The translations under genes and the position numbers were made by a program. Under the pieces are notes generated by a model. It had not been told where the DNA came from and did no database searches. It saw only the letters and a program-made list of their open reading frames with translations. This document shows, one piece after another, positions 1 through 12,600 of a stretch of 23,250 nt of DNA (positions are counted from its first letter, which is position 1; each line of letters starts with the position of its first letter). This stretch comes from Saccoglossus kowalevskii (taxonomy: Eukaryota; Hemichordata; Enteropneusta; Harrimaniidae): assembly GCF_000003605.2 (NCBI RefSeq), contig NW_003115958.1, forward strand, positions 29,176-52,425. Direction: 5' to 3'.

Positions 1-449
1 TGACTAGAAATATTACACCATTTGAAGGGTTAATATAGAAATATAGCAGTTAAAGACTTGCATTATGTGTACCAATAATACAAGGCGATGTGGATGCAGC
101 AGTTCAGTAGAATAAAACATGCCGCAATAATAACATGTTAGTACACTTATAAGGCCATGCAATAGCAATACTATAATTTATATGAAATCTGCATGCACTC
201 TAAACTGGTAGCAATATCTACATCCCTTGGTAGATGTGAAATAGTAACCAGTATTTATCCCTTAATGGTAATATGTTGATACACAACTCCATCTCAACCT
301 CCTATTCCAGTTACCAGTATATTGTGGTTATATGAGTCCCCCCAACAATATCCCACCCTAGTTTCAACCAGAATACACCCCCTATCCTTCTCTTTCCTAG
401 CAAGTATTTAATTTATATTCAATTAATAAAGTAATATAGATCCTCATAC
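1..449. other. Partial dynein intron
   Basis: Intronic sequence after exon 19. I see no acceptor followed by a convincing dynein-like frame, and no repeat. Confidence 0.6.
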
Positions 450-634
450 CGATCACTGTTAGATGATTTGATGGATCTAGCCGAGGCTATTTCCCTCATT
501 CCAGCAGCTGGGCTGATTCTAGATGGATCACGTAGTGGATTGGGAGATATATGTCCATTCAAAAACTCTTCAAACGTGGCATTGATGTCTTGCAACCACA
601 GAAAAGTATACTTTGTAAATAGTTTCAGCAATTC
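450..634 (-). CDS. Dynein heavy chain exon 19 (last in window)
   Basis: Residues 1048-1108 plus two bases. FTKYTFLWLQDINATFEEFL fits the family Y..LW..D....F..FL motif that follows the tail. It ends at donor CG|GTATGA and is followed by a Ser/Arg-rich linker (SARSIKSSNSDR). The next exon should lie before position 1. Confidence 0.9.
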
Positions 635-3600
635 CTGTGTTAGAAAAAAATATTTTAATAATTACAGTTTAATATATACATGTACCAATGTTATTTCAAT
701 CTTTCAGCCTTGAAATGGGTCATCCTCAGAATACTGAACTGCAAGTCTTGACATCGTTTTTTTCATAAAATGCAAGAAATTGTGAAACAGTTTGAATCTG
801 ATTAAAGCAATCCCCCCCCCTATTGAGAACATACATACACAACTTGGTGTGAGGTATATACAGGTCTATTGGTATTTGATAATTGTTGCACCCTGTAGAT
901 GTATGAAGCAATATTATTACCTTGCATTCTTCACCGTTCTCCTTCACCATCATCATTATCTGCTGTGTAAACTGATGTACCTCTTCATCCATTGTGATGT
1001 ACTCCTCATAGCCATGCTAATACAGAAAAACAAACAAATTGTAAAATTCAATACAGATCTACTATATCAGCGATAAAGCCCAATATCTGCATTGTAAAAT
1101 CCACTTAAGGATGCTGTACACGTTTTTTTTTGCTTTGAAACCCAACATTCAACTTTTTTGTCTTTTTCAATGCAGGAACTACAAGGAGCAAACACTCAGT
1201 AGGGAAAAAAGTGAATTGGATGTTTTTATTAGGCTCTTGATTTGATGACGGGCTACAATTATCACTGAATTGACTCCAGATATTATTTTATTTGCTTGAT
1301 TTCAGAAATTCAAACCCCAGAGTAAACACTATACTGAATTTGCCCTATAAGAAGTGCGTCTCCAATAAAAGGACAGGTAAACCAACAGTTGCATGTCTTG
1401 TATACTAGATCATTTAACAGATCATAAAAACTTATTTTGACCATAGACATACCACACATTTATGTAAGTGCATGTTCTGCTAATCAAGGTATAAGGTATA
1501 ACGCTTTTTAGCTTTGAAATACCATAAGAAAAAATCGATATACAAATATTTGTTCGCATCAGGAATCTGACATTATCTTTGCAAATATCATGACCAGATA
1601 AGTTTTGTACCTCCTCTTCTTCTCCAAGCATTTTGACCAAAGATCCTCTGTTTCGGAATCCAATCAGCCATTGGTTGACTCTTTCTTGTACGCTGACAAC
1701 AGCCGTGTTTTGATCCAATGGTGGGGTAAAACTGACAACACTCTCTATAAGCTCCATACGTATTGTTAATATTGGTGTAATGGTACCTTGTTTCTGTAAA
1801 AATCAAGCGACAAAATATATGTGGAACCAGTAACAATTGGAATAGTAAGCACTTTTTTCCAATTGTTGATTTAATGGTATTATGAAGAGAAAGTTTCAAG
1901 CAGCTCTATGTGACAATTTTTGATGAATTAACACAAATGGAAAACATACTTCTGATTCCCAACTGAAATACACTACAATTATGTCTGAGAAAGATATTGC
2001 ATTTATCCCAGCAAAAAACTGGTAAAAACTTACAGCTCCCAGGCATGACCTGATCTGACTAGTACCGGTAGTCGTATACCTACCTCTGCCATATTGGAAT
2101 GTACAATAGTATTTAACATAGATTTAAGACTTTTGACTGTGGCTTGTTTCAATCCATTCAGGACTAATGCATCCATGTGTGCAACATACTCTTCCCATGC
2201 TGGTGATGCTCTACTGATTTCAACAGCCTACAAAACATACAAGACATCAAAAATACTTAGTTCATCTGATAACAGTATTTCATTTTCAATTGAGGTATTA
2301 CATGCAAATTGCTTACACATTTCTTATAATACACTGGAGTGCATAATCCAAAACAATTCAATCTGTAGTGCACACAATGAAAAATAAACCGAGTGAGAAG
2401 AAGATTTTTCAATACTGGTAAATATGTACATTGCCTTCTACCAGGCTAATATGAATTCCTTTTGTTTTTATTAGTCACAAACTCACCTCAAATGATGACA
2501 TTAGAAGCTGGTGTATTTTATTTCCTGATGGCACAACGTAATTGTGGTGCTCCTCGTCAAGGGCACTGTAAACAAAAAAAAATAATATATTAATTTACTG
2601 ATGATTGGAAATAGAAACCTGTCATTGAATGCAAATTTCGCACAGCACGAAACTTTCTTTATTGCTATTTTGGATTGTTACCTCTCATTAAATTATTACT
2701 ACTACATGTATAATAATAAGGTCAACACAAGAATACAGCAAAGTATGCACTTAGGCAGTACAGAAACGCACTATGCTTCAGTCAATACAATCACTGTACT
2801 GCATACTTTGCGATATTCTTGTACGGTGATAACCTAATAATACACGACAAAGATAAAAGCTATGTTAATCAAAGTAAACACAGGATTGAATTTCTCAGAG
2901 ACATTCAAAGACAATGATGCCCTCAGAGTTTGCTATGATGTTTTTCAAAAATTACAATTTTTCCACAGACTATTCCTATACACCAAGCAGTGTTTATCAC
3001 TAACAACAATGAGTTGTTGGTCTACAGAGCCTGCAACTTGACAAAGTAATTGCCTGAGCTTGAATGTTATTGACTAAAAAAAAATATATAATAAACTGAA
3101 CTCAAAATAAAAATGGACAGACACTCCCTTAGCTATAGCAAAGTTAAAGAGAATATTTGACATTATAAATGTTTGTAATTTTGTCTTGAATAGTATTTAT
3201 CATGTTTACAGTCAGCAACAGACTTATAAGAGACAGGCCTGGTGGCCCAGCTTGTTCTAAAACTCCTGTCAAGTTCTCAGCTGTGCCAAGACAGCTTTAT
3301 AAAATTTTGCTTTGAAAATGGGTGACCTTTCAACTCCTAAGCTCTGTAAACATGAACTGTGTGTTACTCAAAGCAATGCACATGTATGAACAGAAGCAAA
3401 ATGTTTAACTACACAACACATGATATAGAAGACATACCAAATCATGTAACTAGCTAGAGATGTACAGTGGTAATACCTGTGCATTTGTCCAACTCACAAT
3501 GCATGCTACTTTGCATAATGTAGTGTCTACCATGCCATGTATTACTGTAAATTACTTTATTTTAACTGAAATACATTTTTACTGAAAAGGCTTTTTCGGT

Positions 3601-6600
3601 GTTTTGTATAGAGTTTATTTTTATTTATTTTTGATGAGTTGAAGTTGAAATGTAGAAAAAAGGTATATTCACTGCACTGTATTTTCACTGAATCATTCCT
3701 TGAGAGAGATGTATTCCAAAAAAGTATTTTACAGTAAGTATTATTGCTCACAATTACATACATGTATAGTAATAATTATGGGGTGGGGTGGGGGATGTGA
3801 TTATCACTCACCTCTGCCACTGTATCAAGTGATCCATCGAGTAGCTCTTATCAGCCTCACGTACTTCAAACACATCCAATGGCATCTTAGACCAGGATTC
3901 GGATATGTCAATCATTCCATGACAATTAGTTTGTACAATTGATAGGTTATGATGTAAATCTGAACACACCAAAGAATGTGCTAGCTCAATAAAATCAGCA
4001 CTTTCAGTCATCTTCCAGGTGTAGTGGGTTAAACCTTGATCAAATAGCTAGAAATTAAATAACAAAGTGTAACTGTAAATCATTTCGTCATTTCGCAGTT
4101 GTCTATTTCTTATTACTATTTACTTTAGCTGGAATTAATTTTCGATGAAAAAAAAACATTCTTGGTGCTTTGTATGGAATTTATTTTCTCTGATTTTCGA
4201 CAAGTTGAATGTAAAATATAGGAAAACAGTTATGTTCGCTGGATTTTATTTTCACTGAATCATTCCTTCAGCGAAAATTAATTCCAAGCGATAATAAAGT
4301 ATTCTACAGTATTCACTTGCAAATGTACATTAGGTTTTTTTTTTTTAGTTAATCTGTAAATATTCTGGTGAAGTTAATGTTGAAGGACAAAACAGCATGA
4401 CTAATTATTGTACATGCAAACTGTTGTAGAGTTTTGTCATCTAGACACAAAGGGTGCTGCATTGTTTGTTGTCAGGCTTTTAGCCAGCCACTTGTCTACC
4501 TGTCATTTTAGAGAGGTACAAAATTTCATGTGACAGGCAAAATTTCTATAAATCTGCACAATTTTGATTGAAAATCACCTGTAAATTACAAAATAACCAT
4601 AAATAATCAGATTCAGAGTGTGCGAATGATTAAGTGTTATTTTTAGTAATTTGCATGTCAACAAATACAAAGTATGGGCGAGGACCAAACATGGATAACT
4701 GTTTCAGAATTTGTTGACGCATCCAACAGAAGCCGATAACAGGCAGTAAACCAAACAAGTACTTACATGGTCAATCTTGCCTAACTTTCTCTCAAAGAGA
4801 GGTCTTTCAAAGTCTGTAATACCCTTCATGACTGTGTTGTATTTAGACACAATAGTCTCCAATCTGGCAGCAGTGGTTCTCAAAGTGATGGCATCCGTAT
4901 TCCGTAACAACACCCTAACGTTATCCGGTATTTTCACGCTGTACGGTGGCTGGGCAAGATAGTGGACTTCACGTAGTAACAGATACAGATCAGGATCTAA
5001 GTTGACGTTCACCACTTGAGGGCGCAAATCCTGTTCCTCGTCATATTCCTCCGCAACCTATCCGATTAATTTAAAACAAATATGACACATACTCCACTGT
5101 CGTAACAGCACTGTAGTCTACATGGTGTATGCTAAAGCATTATAGCAATAGCAGGTTCTGTAATGCATTTTGCAGTCTAGAATTTTGCATAATTTTAATT
5201 TAAGTGTAGATTTATGTATACACCTTCATATTTATATATGTTTGAGATGAATTGGCAATAGACAAGTTTTGAGTTACAGCACCATCACTTGGTTTCCATG
5301 CTAGAATGGGGGGGGGGGGGGTTTCTAGCATAAAATTTATTCGCTGGTTTCCCTTGATCCTTAAATTCTGATGAGCTATTGAATTTTTCAGCGGCAAAAT
5401 CAACTACCTTAATGCAGATAAATTAGAACATTTTTACACTAGAGCGTGCACACTTCTAAGGTAAAGACAAAACTCAAAACTTGTCTATTAGCCCCATAAC
5501 AGATCTCAAAGGTACAGCTCTTACAAAGACTGCCATTCAGCGAAAAAAAAAGAGCAAATTATACTGGAGAAATCAACTACTTTACTGAGAACAGGAACAG
5601 CATACAAGACCAACACTGTTTTTTTCTATTTAAAGGAATAACGTTGTCCCAAACGAATGTTTGGTGGTCTGCTTTGGTGGCAGAACACACCAACCACTGT
5701 ATCCATGTCATTATAAATAAAATGAGACTTACCAATAGTGGCTGTTTTAGTCTATCCCTCAATTCAGTCACTATGTTGTTTTGCCAATCACGGACAATCT
5801 TCATTTCAAACTTCTCAAAATCATCCATACAGTCAGAAAAGATGTCTCTCACATGCCAACCTGTGTCCCCCTCCAATGAATGTGGACTGATTCGTTTCAG
5901 TTTTTCCATGGGATCCTATTGAGAGGGAAAACAAAAAAGTGATTACTGTCAAGTTTATACCTAAACAATCATGACACTGATATCATACATATATTTCGAC
6001 ATTCTATGCTGTAACTGGATTCAGCAATTTTCAAGGGAGAATTAGGTGAACAGATCACAGTCATTTTGAAAATTTTACAGAATCACAACTCTAACAGAAG
6101 CTTGTGCAAACCAAAAATTGCAATTATTTTCTGCTGGTCATTCAAATATATGTCACACACCTTTGTAAATTATGTAAGAGTATTCGAGACCATAATCAGG
6201 GGTTAAACTTGAGTTGAGAAGCAACCCATGTTCAAGGCAAAATTTAATACGATTTACATATTGGAATAATATTGGAAAAATCTGCGTTTTTTTAAAGAGC
6301 ATCAAGGCAAACTCCTTGGGCAACGAGGCAATTTGGAAATGAATTCCATTCATCCCTGGCTTTACGAGAAAACAAAAATTTATTTTGATAATGAACAAAA
6401 TGACATAAATATCAAAAAAGCAAAAATTTATTAAAAAACATTTTCTACAACGCAGTAACATCAATCCAGTTTACAGAGAAAAAGTGTGTTACATTTTTTT
6501 TTTTATTTTATTATATGTCACCATTATTTTCATTTTTGTTATGTTGCTTGAGTGACTTCACTTCTGATCTCCTCGGGGACAGTGTTGTATTCAATTAATA

Positions 6601-9600
6601 ATAACAAGCTAAAAATAATGTATAGATACATACCTTAACTCTGGCCTTCAGTGCTCTGATCCATATTAAATTACTGACAACCTGTGGCATGTTGGAATGC
6701 AGTGGTGGTTTCCTCATAGTAGCATGGAACAGAGATTTCACGGATATCAACTCGTTAGTTAACGAGTTAATCAGGTGTCTGTCTTTGTCTTTTAGATTCT
6801 CCTGGACCATTTCCCTTCCGCTGACGCCTTCAAAGACTTCGAGTAGTCTCAGCTGGGCGCCAATGGTCGGGCATTGCAAGAAGCTTTGACGTAACACGAT
6901 AGCTAGTCGTGTTTCTAAATCCTGTTGAAGGAAATATAAGTTTATTTAAAACTATACTGATGTCCCAGTGTTTTTCAGGTGCTGATATTATAGACTAATT
7001 AATTTCATAAACTATGAAATCTAAACAATACTGTAAACCACTTTTATCACTGGTTATCATGATTTGAAGATTTATAGCTTTGTGAAAAAACAAATTTGCA
7101 AAAGTCATATGACTCAAAAGGAATGATTACTGCTTTAAATTTCATAATTTTTACTGGCTTGTGAAATTTGTGAAAAACAGCTTACAGTATTTACTGTGTG
7201 CAATTTAAAATCTTTCTGTATTTTTACTCATACACTATCATAGATCATGTGTGACACATTTACAATACGTTGCAAACACAATATATAATGATTTTGTCAA
7301 TGCATTAATTTCATGGAAAGTTTCCCTTTACCAGTTTTTACTGAAGGCCATTTAGATTTTGTATTATGTATGAGGTATTTAGGATCTAAAAATACACTTT
7401 ATTTGTTTATGAAAAGTGAAATTAGATCATTTTGAATGGGCTTAAAAACATTTAAATTTGAATTTGAAATAAATCTGAGAAAAATCTAACAATGTACGTA
7501 AGAATATCAATAATTTATGAATTATATTTTCATCCTGCTTCACTGTATATGAATTAACGAAAAAAAACATTTAACATACATAAAAGTAATCTGGATGTTT
7601 ACAATACAAGGACCAACATGTTTGGAACAAAACTTAAGCTGGAGAAGGAATATCTGTCTTAAAACATGAAGTAAATCAATGTTGATCTATCACCTTTTGC
7701 ATGTAACTAAGCAAACAGGGAGGGAAGCCAAAATGTTGCTCTTGCATTTATCCAAAAGTACTCACCTTGACAACAGATCTAAAAGCAAAGAAGGCTTTCT
7801 CAAACTCTTGTGCATCCGTGATATCTAAAACATCATATCCCACTTTATCAGAGAAGCTGTCCATGGCTTTGTTGAATTCTTCATGTATTTCCTTGACAAG
7901 TGAGTCCAAGCTTTTTGTTCCTGCGCCACCAACCTCAGCTGTGGTTCTTAGCAAATGAAAGTGACGTACAGTCTGCACCAGTTCCAGTACGTCATTACAC
8001 CTGGTAGAAAGATGATTTTGTTTTAGTGCCAAGCAGGTCAATGCATGCCCCACCTGAATACATGACACCCTTCAATATTTTATTCATCATTTCAATGAGT
8101 CTACTCAAAGGCATTTTTAGAATTGTTGACCGTAACATTGGGTGCCCTCAGAATACTGAAGTTCCAGGCCTGAAGCTGACAAGTCCAAGATGTTGAAGAA
8201 AAACAGTGACTAAGCAAAAAAAACAACATATGATTGTGAAAACACAACTTGAAATCTCTTTACCTTTCCATGAAACTATTGATGACGTTAAAACATACAG
8301 CATTCCTGGGCGGCCATGGAGAGTCCGTCCATTCATCGTCCTTCAATAACGTAGCCATGTCAGATGACGTAGATTCTTTGTAAGTACCAGCCAACATCTC
8401 ACTCTTCTTCTTAGCGGTCAAACCGTACATCTTTGTACTGTACAGCACACCCTTTGGAGGGTTCAGTGTCCTGTCAATAACAAAAAATGCATAGATTTAC
8501 TATTTAAAAGTAGGCTTTGTTTGATCCAAGAATGAATTGTGTCTTAATATGAGGTTAATGTGAGGGTATCGCAAAGTATGCATGTCGACAGTACAGCAAA
8601 AGTATCAACTGATACGTAGCAAAGGTTGATGCAACAGTTTACTGTCCGAATGTAGGAAAGAGCTAAAAAATGTACATGTACTTTAAAGCGATACAGTCAT
8701 CATAACGCATCATGTTCGATATGGTGACGTAAGCAATGCATGTAAAATATGGTGTTTGTTTACATGAAATTCAAACACACATTGCATGACGACTGTAGTG
8801 CTTTAACATGACATATACATAAGCATATGCAATCCCAAAAGAACAAATACATTTATAATCTAGAACAAAAAAAAAGTAAGTTTTAAATGTACAAATTCCT
8901 TCCCACCAAAGATGTGAAAATACCACCACAATATTGAGCTAACATTCCCCCTCCCGTGAACACAGATGAATTTCAAAATTCACCAAACTCAAAAGAGTAA
9001 AGTAATTGGACTTACAAGGCTTCCTCTGTGTCTGAGTTCCTCTGTGCATTAATGGTATCAGCTTTATCTTTGTAATCTAGATAAGTACCACGGAATGCAG
9101 CGCAGATTCTCAGTGCATCGCGTATACGGTTATAAGACTGCAAGAAACAAGCAATAATTACATGTACTATAGTATTACACACTTACTGTGTTTATGCACA
9201 GTTCCTCAAGGTGTTGAGGGACTGTGGTTTATGTGACTATGTTGTATTTTGTGACAAACCTAACATCTATAAATTATTTTTAAAGACAGTCATTGAGACG
9301 ATGAGATGATAGTGAATGAGGTACTGTAAAATATGTAGTAGAAGCCGCATTCCTAATAAAAGTCGCACCACACCCAATTGAGAACCAAATGTGTAGAAGC
9401 TATAATAGAAGCTGCATCCCTTCAGTTGCATTGTACCATTTTAAAAGAAATCACAGCTTAAATCGTGGTAGTCGTCGAGCATGTGCGAGATATATGGGTC
9501 TCATATAAACAAAGATGGCGACTTTGACTGTTGCGCAGATCAACGAGTACGAACTGAGACGTTTCCAAGCTCTAATTAGGTAATTTTCATGTTATTCAAA

Positions 9601-12600
9601 GGTATCAAGGAGTCACGGGTGGTAATCATTGCAAGTCGCGCCCAGGTCAAACCTCATACTTGTGATTTCCATTTGAAGAGTGCATTGGATTGTGGGAAAA
9701 TTAATCTTTATCAACACAAATGTCGCACATGCGCAGCGCGACGACTACCGTGCTTTAATACTGAATTTACAGTAATATTTTTGAGTAAATGAAAAGACCA
9801 CTGAAGGGTTTTAAATCAGGAAACTAGAATTTGAATTGATAAACAATGTCACTTTGTTCAGGTAATTCTTGTGACTGCATGACCGTGAAAACTATGTTAC
9901 ATTCACTGACATTGTTCATTGCACATGCTTGTATTTAGGAGTAGCATTCACGGAAAACTTGATTTTATAATGCAGGGGTTGAAAGTAAAGCACTACAGTT
10001 GTTGCACCGCATCCTGTTTTATATGGAACCCATAGCAATGTATACAACACATGTAAAACACAATGTTTGTTTACATGAAATTCAAAGATGCACTGGAGAC
10101 AACAGCAGCATAAATGTCCAGCAGAATAATTGTTTTAAAAACCTGGTTGTTCACATGATAATATAGTTGACAAATAAAGTATTTCGTGGTTTGTCTCAGT
10201 CAACTATTTTACCTTTCACAATGACACCAGAATAATTTCTTATCAATCAGTCAAATTCATCTCATACTGCTTTTTACACAATTGCTCAAAAAATTAGTGA
10301 AAATGTTTCTGTACTATGAAAACACTAAAATTGTGGTTGTTCCAAAGGACAACCAGTTTTCATAATTGGTTGCCCATGACAAAAGTATAAGTGCAAAATT
10401 TCGACCTCTGCCTCTGATTTTTTTTCCTGACTATGCAAGCCAAAAAAAATATTTGAAGTATAATGTTAACACATGACTATTCACAAAATCAGCTAAATAT
10501 TGGTTCTGTGGACAGCAAAGTGTTAAACTCATCGATAGGATTGCTTACCTGTAGTGGATTCTGTACAACATCTGGTCCAACCATTGACTCTGCTCTCACC
10601 ACCACTTCATTTGATACCAGTCTTAACAAATTATTTAACTTGTCCTCTTGGTGATAGTATCTGAACAGTCATAAAAACAAAATAATTTTAATAGGCTGTC
10701 ACAAGATGGTGCTTTATATTCATAATATAAAATCAACTTGCAGCAGTGCTACAAGGACTTGTTAAATGCTTCAAGTACACACTTTCTTATTGCTTAAAAG
10801 TCAGTAAAATTGAGATATATAACATATTTGATCCAATCACAGTTAATTTTAGAGGTGAGTTTGAAATTATACCTTGAATGTGTCCAGACAAGCATCATTG
10901 TGTGCATAAGAGGAGCAAATAATCTCAGCATCTCTGGCGGTGAACGAGCTGAATGTAACTCTTCAAACCAAGGTAACAGCGTACCCAGGAATTTGAGATT
11001 CTCTTCTGTTTCAACTAACGCCTGTAACACAATAACATTTAAATAAAAAAGATTATTTATTGACCTTGAAAGGAATAATATTGTTGACAGCAATTAGATA
11101 GTTCAGAAAGAGGAATCTATCTGCTACATTTTAGATAGCATAAGACAAAGCAAACAAAAACAAAAAAAGTGAACAAAAAACCAAGACAGAAAGTTTTACT
11201 AACTAACCAAAAGGGGTAGCCCAAAGTTGCTAATATGTAGAAAATTGCTTTCAGATTTTTTAAGACTCATGAAATGATGGTGGGCTAATAATTAAAATTG
11301 TATTTTAAAGAATAGGTCTTACATTATTTTAGTAAGTACATCATCAAATGTGACAGATACTTTTATTCACCAACCTGTCCAATGAACAGATAATTATATT
11401 GAATTTCAACACATGCCTCCAGTATTGTCACTGTTAGCAACATAAAATGAATACACCCCCCTACCTTGTCTATATCTTTCCTAACATTATGGAATGAATG
11501 CGAATAAGTACTGTTGGCTTCATCTAAATTCATCAAAATATCACTGGCTATGGGTGAATCCAGCTGACTGTTGATAGAAATCAACTGAGTTCTTCTTTTC
11601 TGCCACATCTCAACTTCATCCATTGGTCCCGGCTTAGGTCCATATTTGCTGTGCAGATCAGAGACTGGATTATGCCTCAGTACAATCTGCAAAATATAAA
11701 TATAAATAATGTTTAGTTTTTTTTGCATTTAAAACAATTTTTATTGGTGCAAGTTTATATAGCATATACAGATTATCTAGTAATTACTCCTAATAAAAGC
11801 ACAATAATACAGTGGTTTTTGTGAATGGATTTTTAAATAATACATATCAAGAATTTACCCCATTTCTTGATGAGAGAGTTCATTTTGTTTCTTAAGAAGG
11901 CAATATTATATTTTATTTCGTGGAAGTATTGAATATACCATTTATAGGTAATTTAAATTAAATTTAAAATTTCTATACCTACACTGATATATACATATTG
12001 CTTTGCCACCAAAATAAGAAAGTTTAAGAGGCATAGTCTGCCAAAATTTGTTTTTAATACAACAAAACATGCTATTTACACTCCATCGATTTTCTCAGAA
12101 CCGAGTATGATGAATCCATATTTTTATACCTTTTTCATCATTCTCATCAACATCAAATACGTGAAAATAAAGAAAATGGAAATATTTTTTCCTCAGTGTG
12201 GCATATTACTTACCCTAATTTGTTTGATCCAACCAATGACTGACGACTCTAATACATGTATTACAGCAGCTCTTCTATTTGGCAGTGCTGCTGCTTCAGC
12301 TAACACTTCTATGGACGGTAGAGGAAGCGTTATTCTACCCTGAAATGTCAAACAAATTACAATGAAAATAATTGAGCTACTGATCACTTGGGGCTGATTT
12401 TCACAGGTAAAAGTTTCAGTCACCCTTGCATTCCAGTTCCACACAAACCTAACAATTATTACAGCATCTGTCCTAGTACCATAAAATCTATATTAGAAGC
12501 CACAGCCATAATAGTCAGCCCCATTTTTTTTTCAACAATTGAGACCAAAAATTCACCATTTCTCATATGTGTAGATGCTCTAATAGAAGCTGCATCCTCT

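Larger units (their letters stand above)
9322..9774. mobile_element. MITE with TACTGTAAA ends (family C), interrupted by a nested element
   Basis: The left end TACTGTAAAATATGTAGTAG and the reverse-strand right end TACTGTAAATTCAGTATTAA bracket a core shared with 12477-12657 (TAATAGAAGCTGCATCC, then TACCATTTTAA, then AGAAAT.-CAGCTT). Removing the inserted 9462-9754 element and one TTAA leaves about 156 bp, close to the 181 bp of the other copy. Confidence 0.72.

Noticed and set aside
715-755. Resemblance of 715-755 to 8138-8180 (CCTCAGAATACTGAA and following)
   Set aside because: A 15-base exact match with weak extension; too short to define a repeat family without a genome search.
6153-6464. 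Minus-strand 103-codon frame as an extra dynein exon or separate gene
   Set aside because: Exons 11 and 12 join in frame directly (RALKARVK to DPMEKLKR); the frame lacks family resemblance and has low-complexity hydrophobic composition.
9197-9226. Intronic hairpin as a microRNA precursor
   Set aside because: The stem is only 13 pairs with a 4-base loop and does not extend outward; animal precursors need about 22 or more paired bases.
10316-10366. Nested small inverted repeats (TATGAAAAC with GTTTTCATA, GGTTGT with ACAACC)
   Set aside because: Stems are short and asymmetrically spaced, with no clear element ends or flanking duplication.
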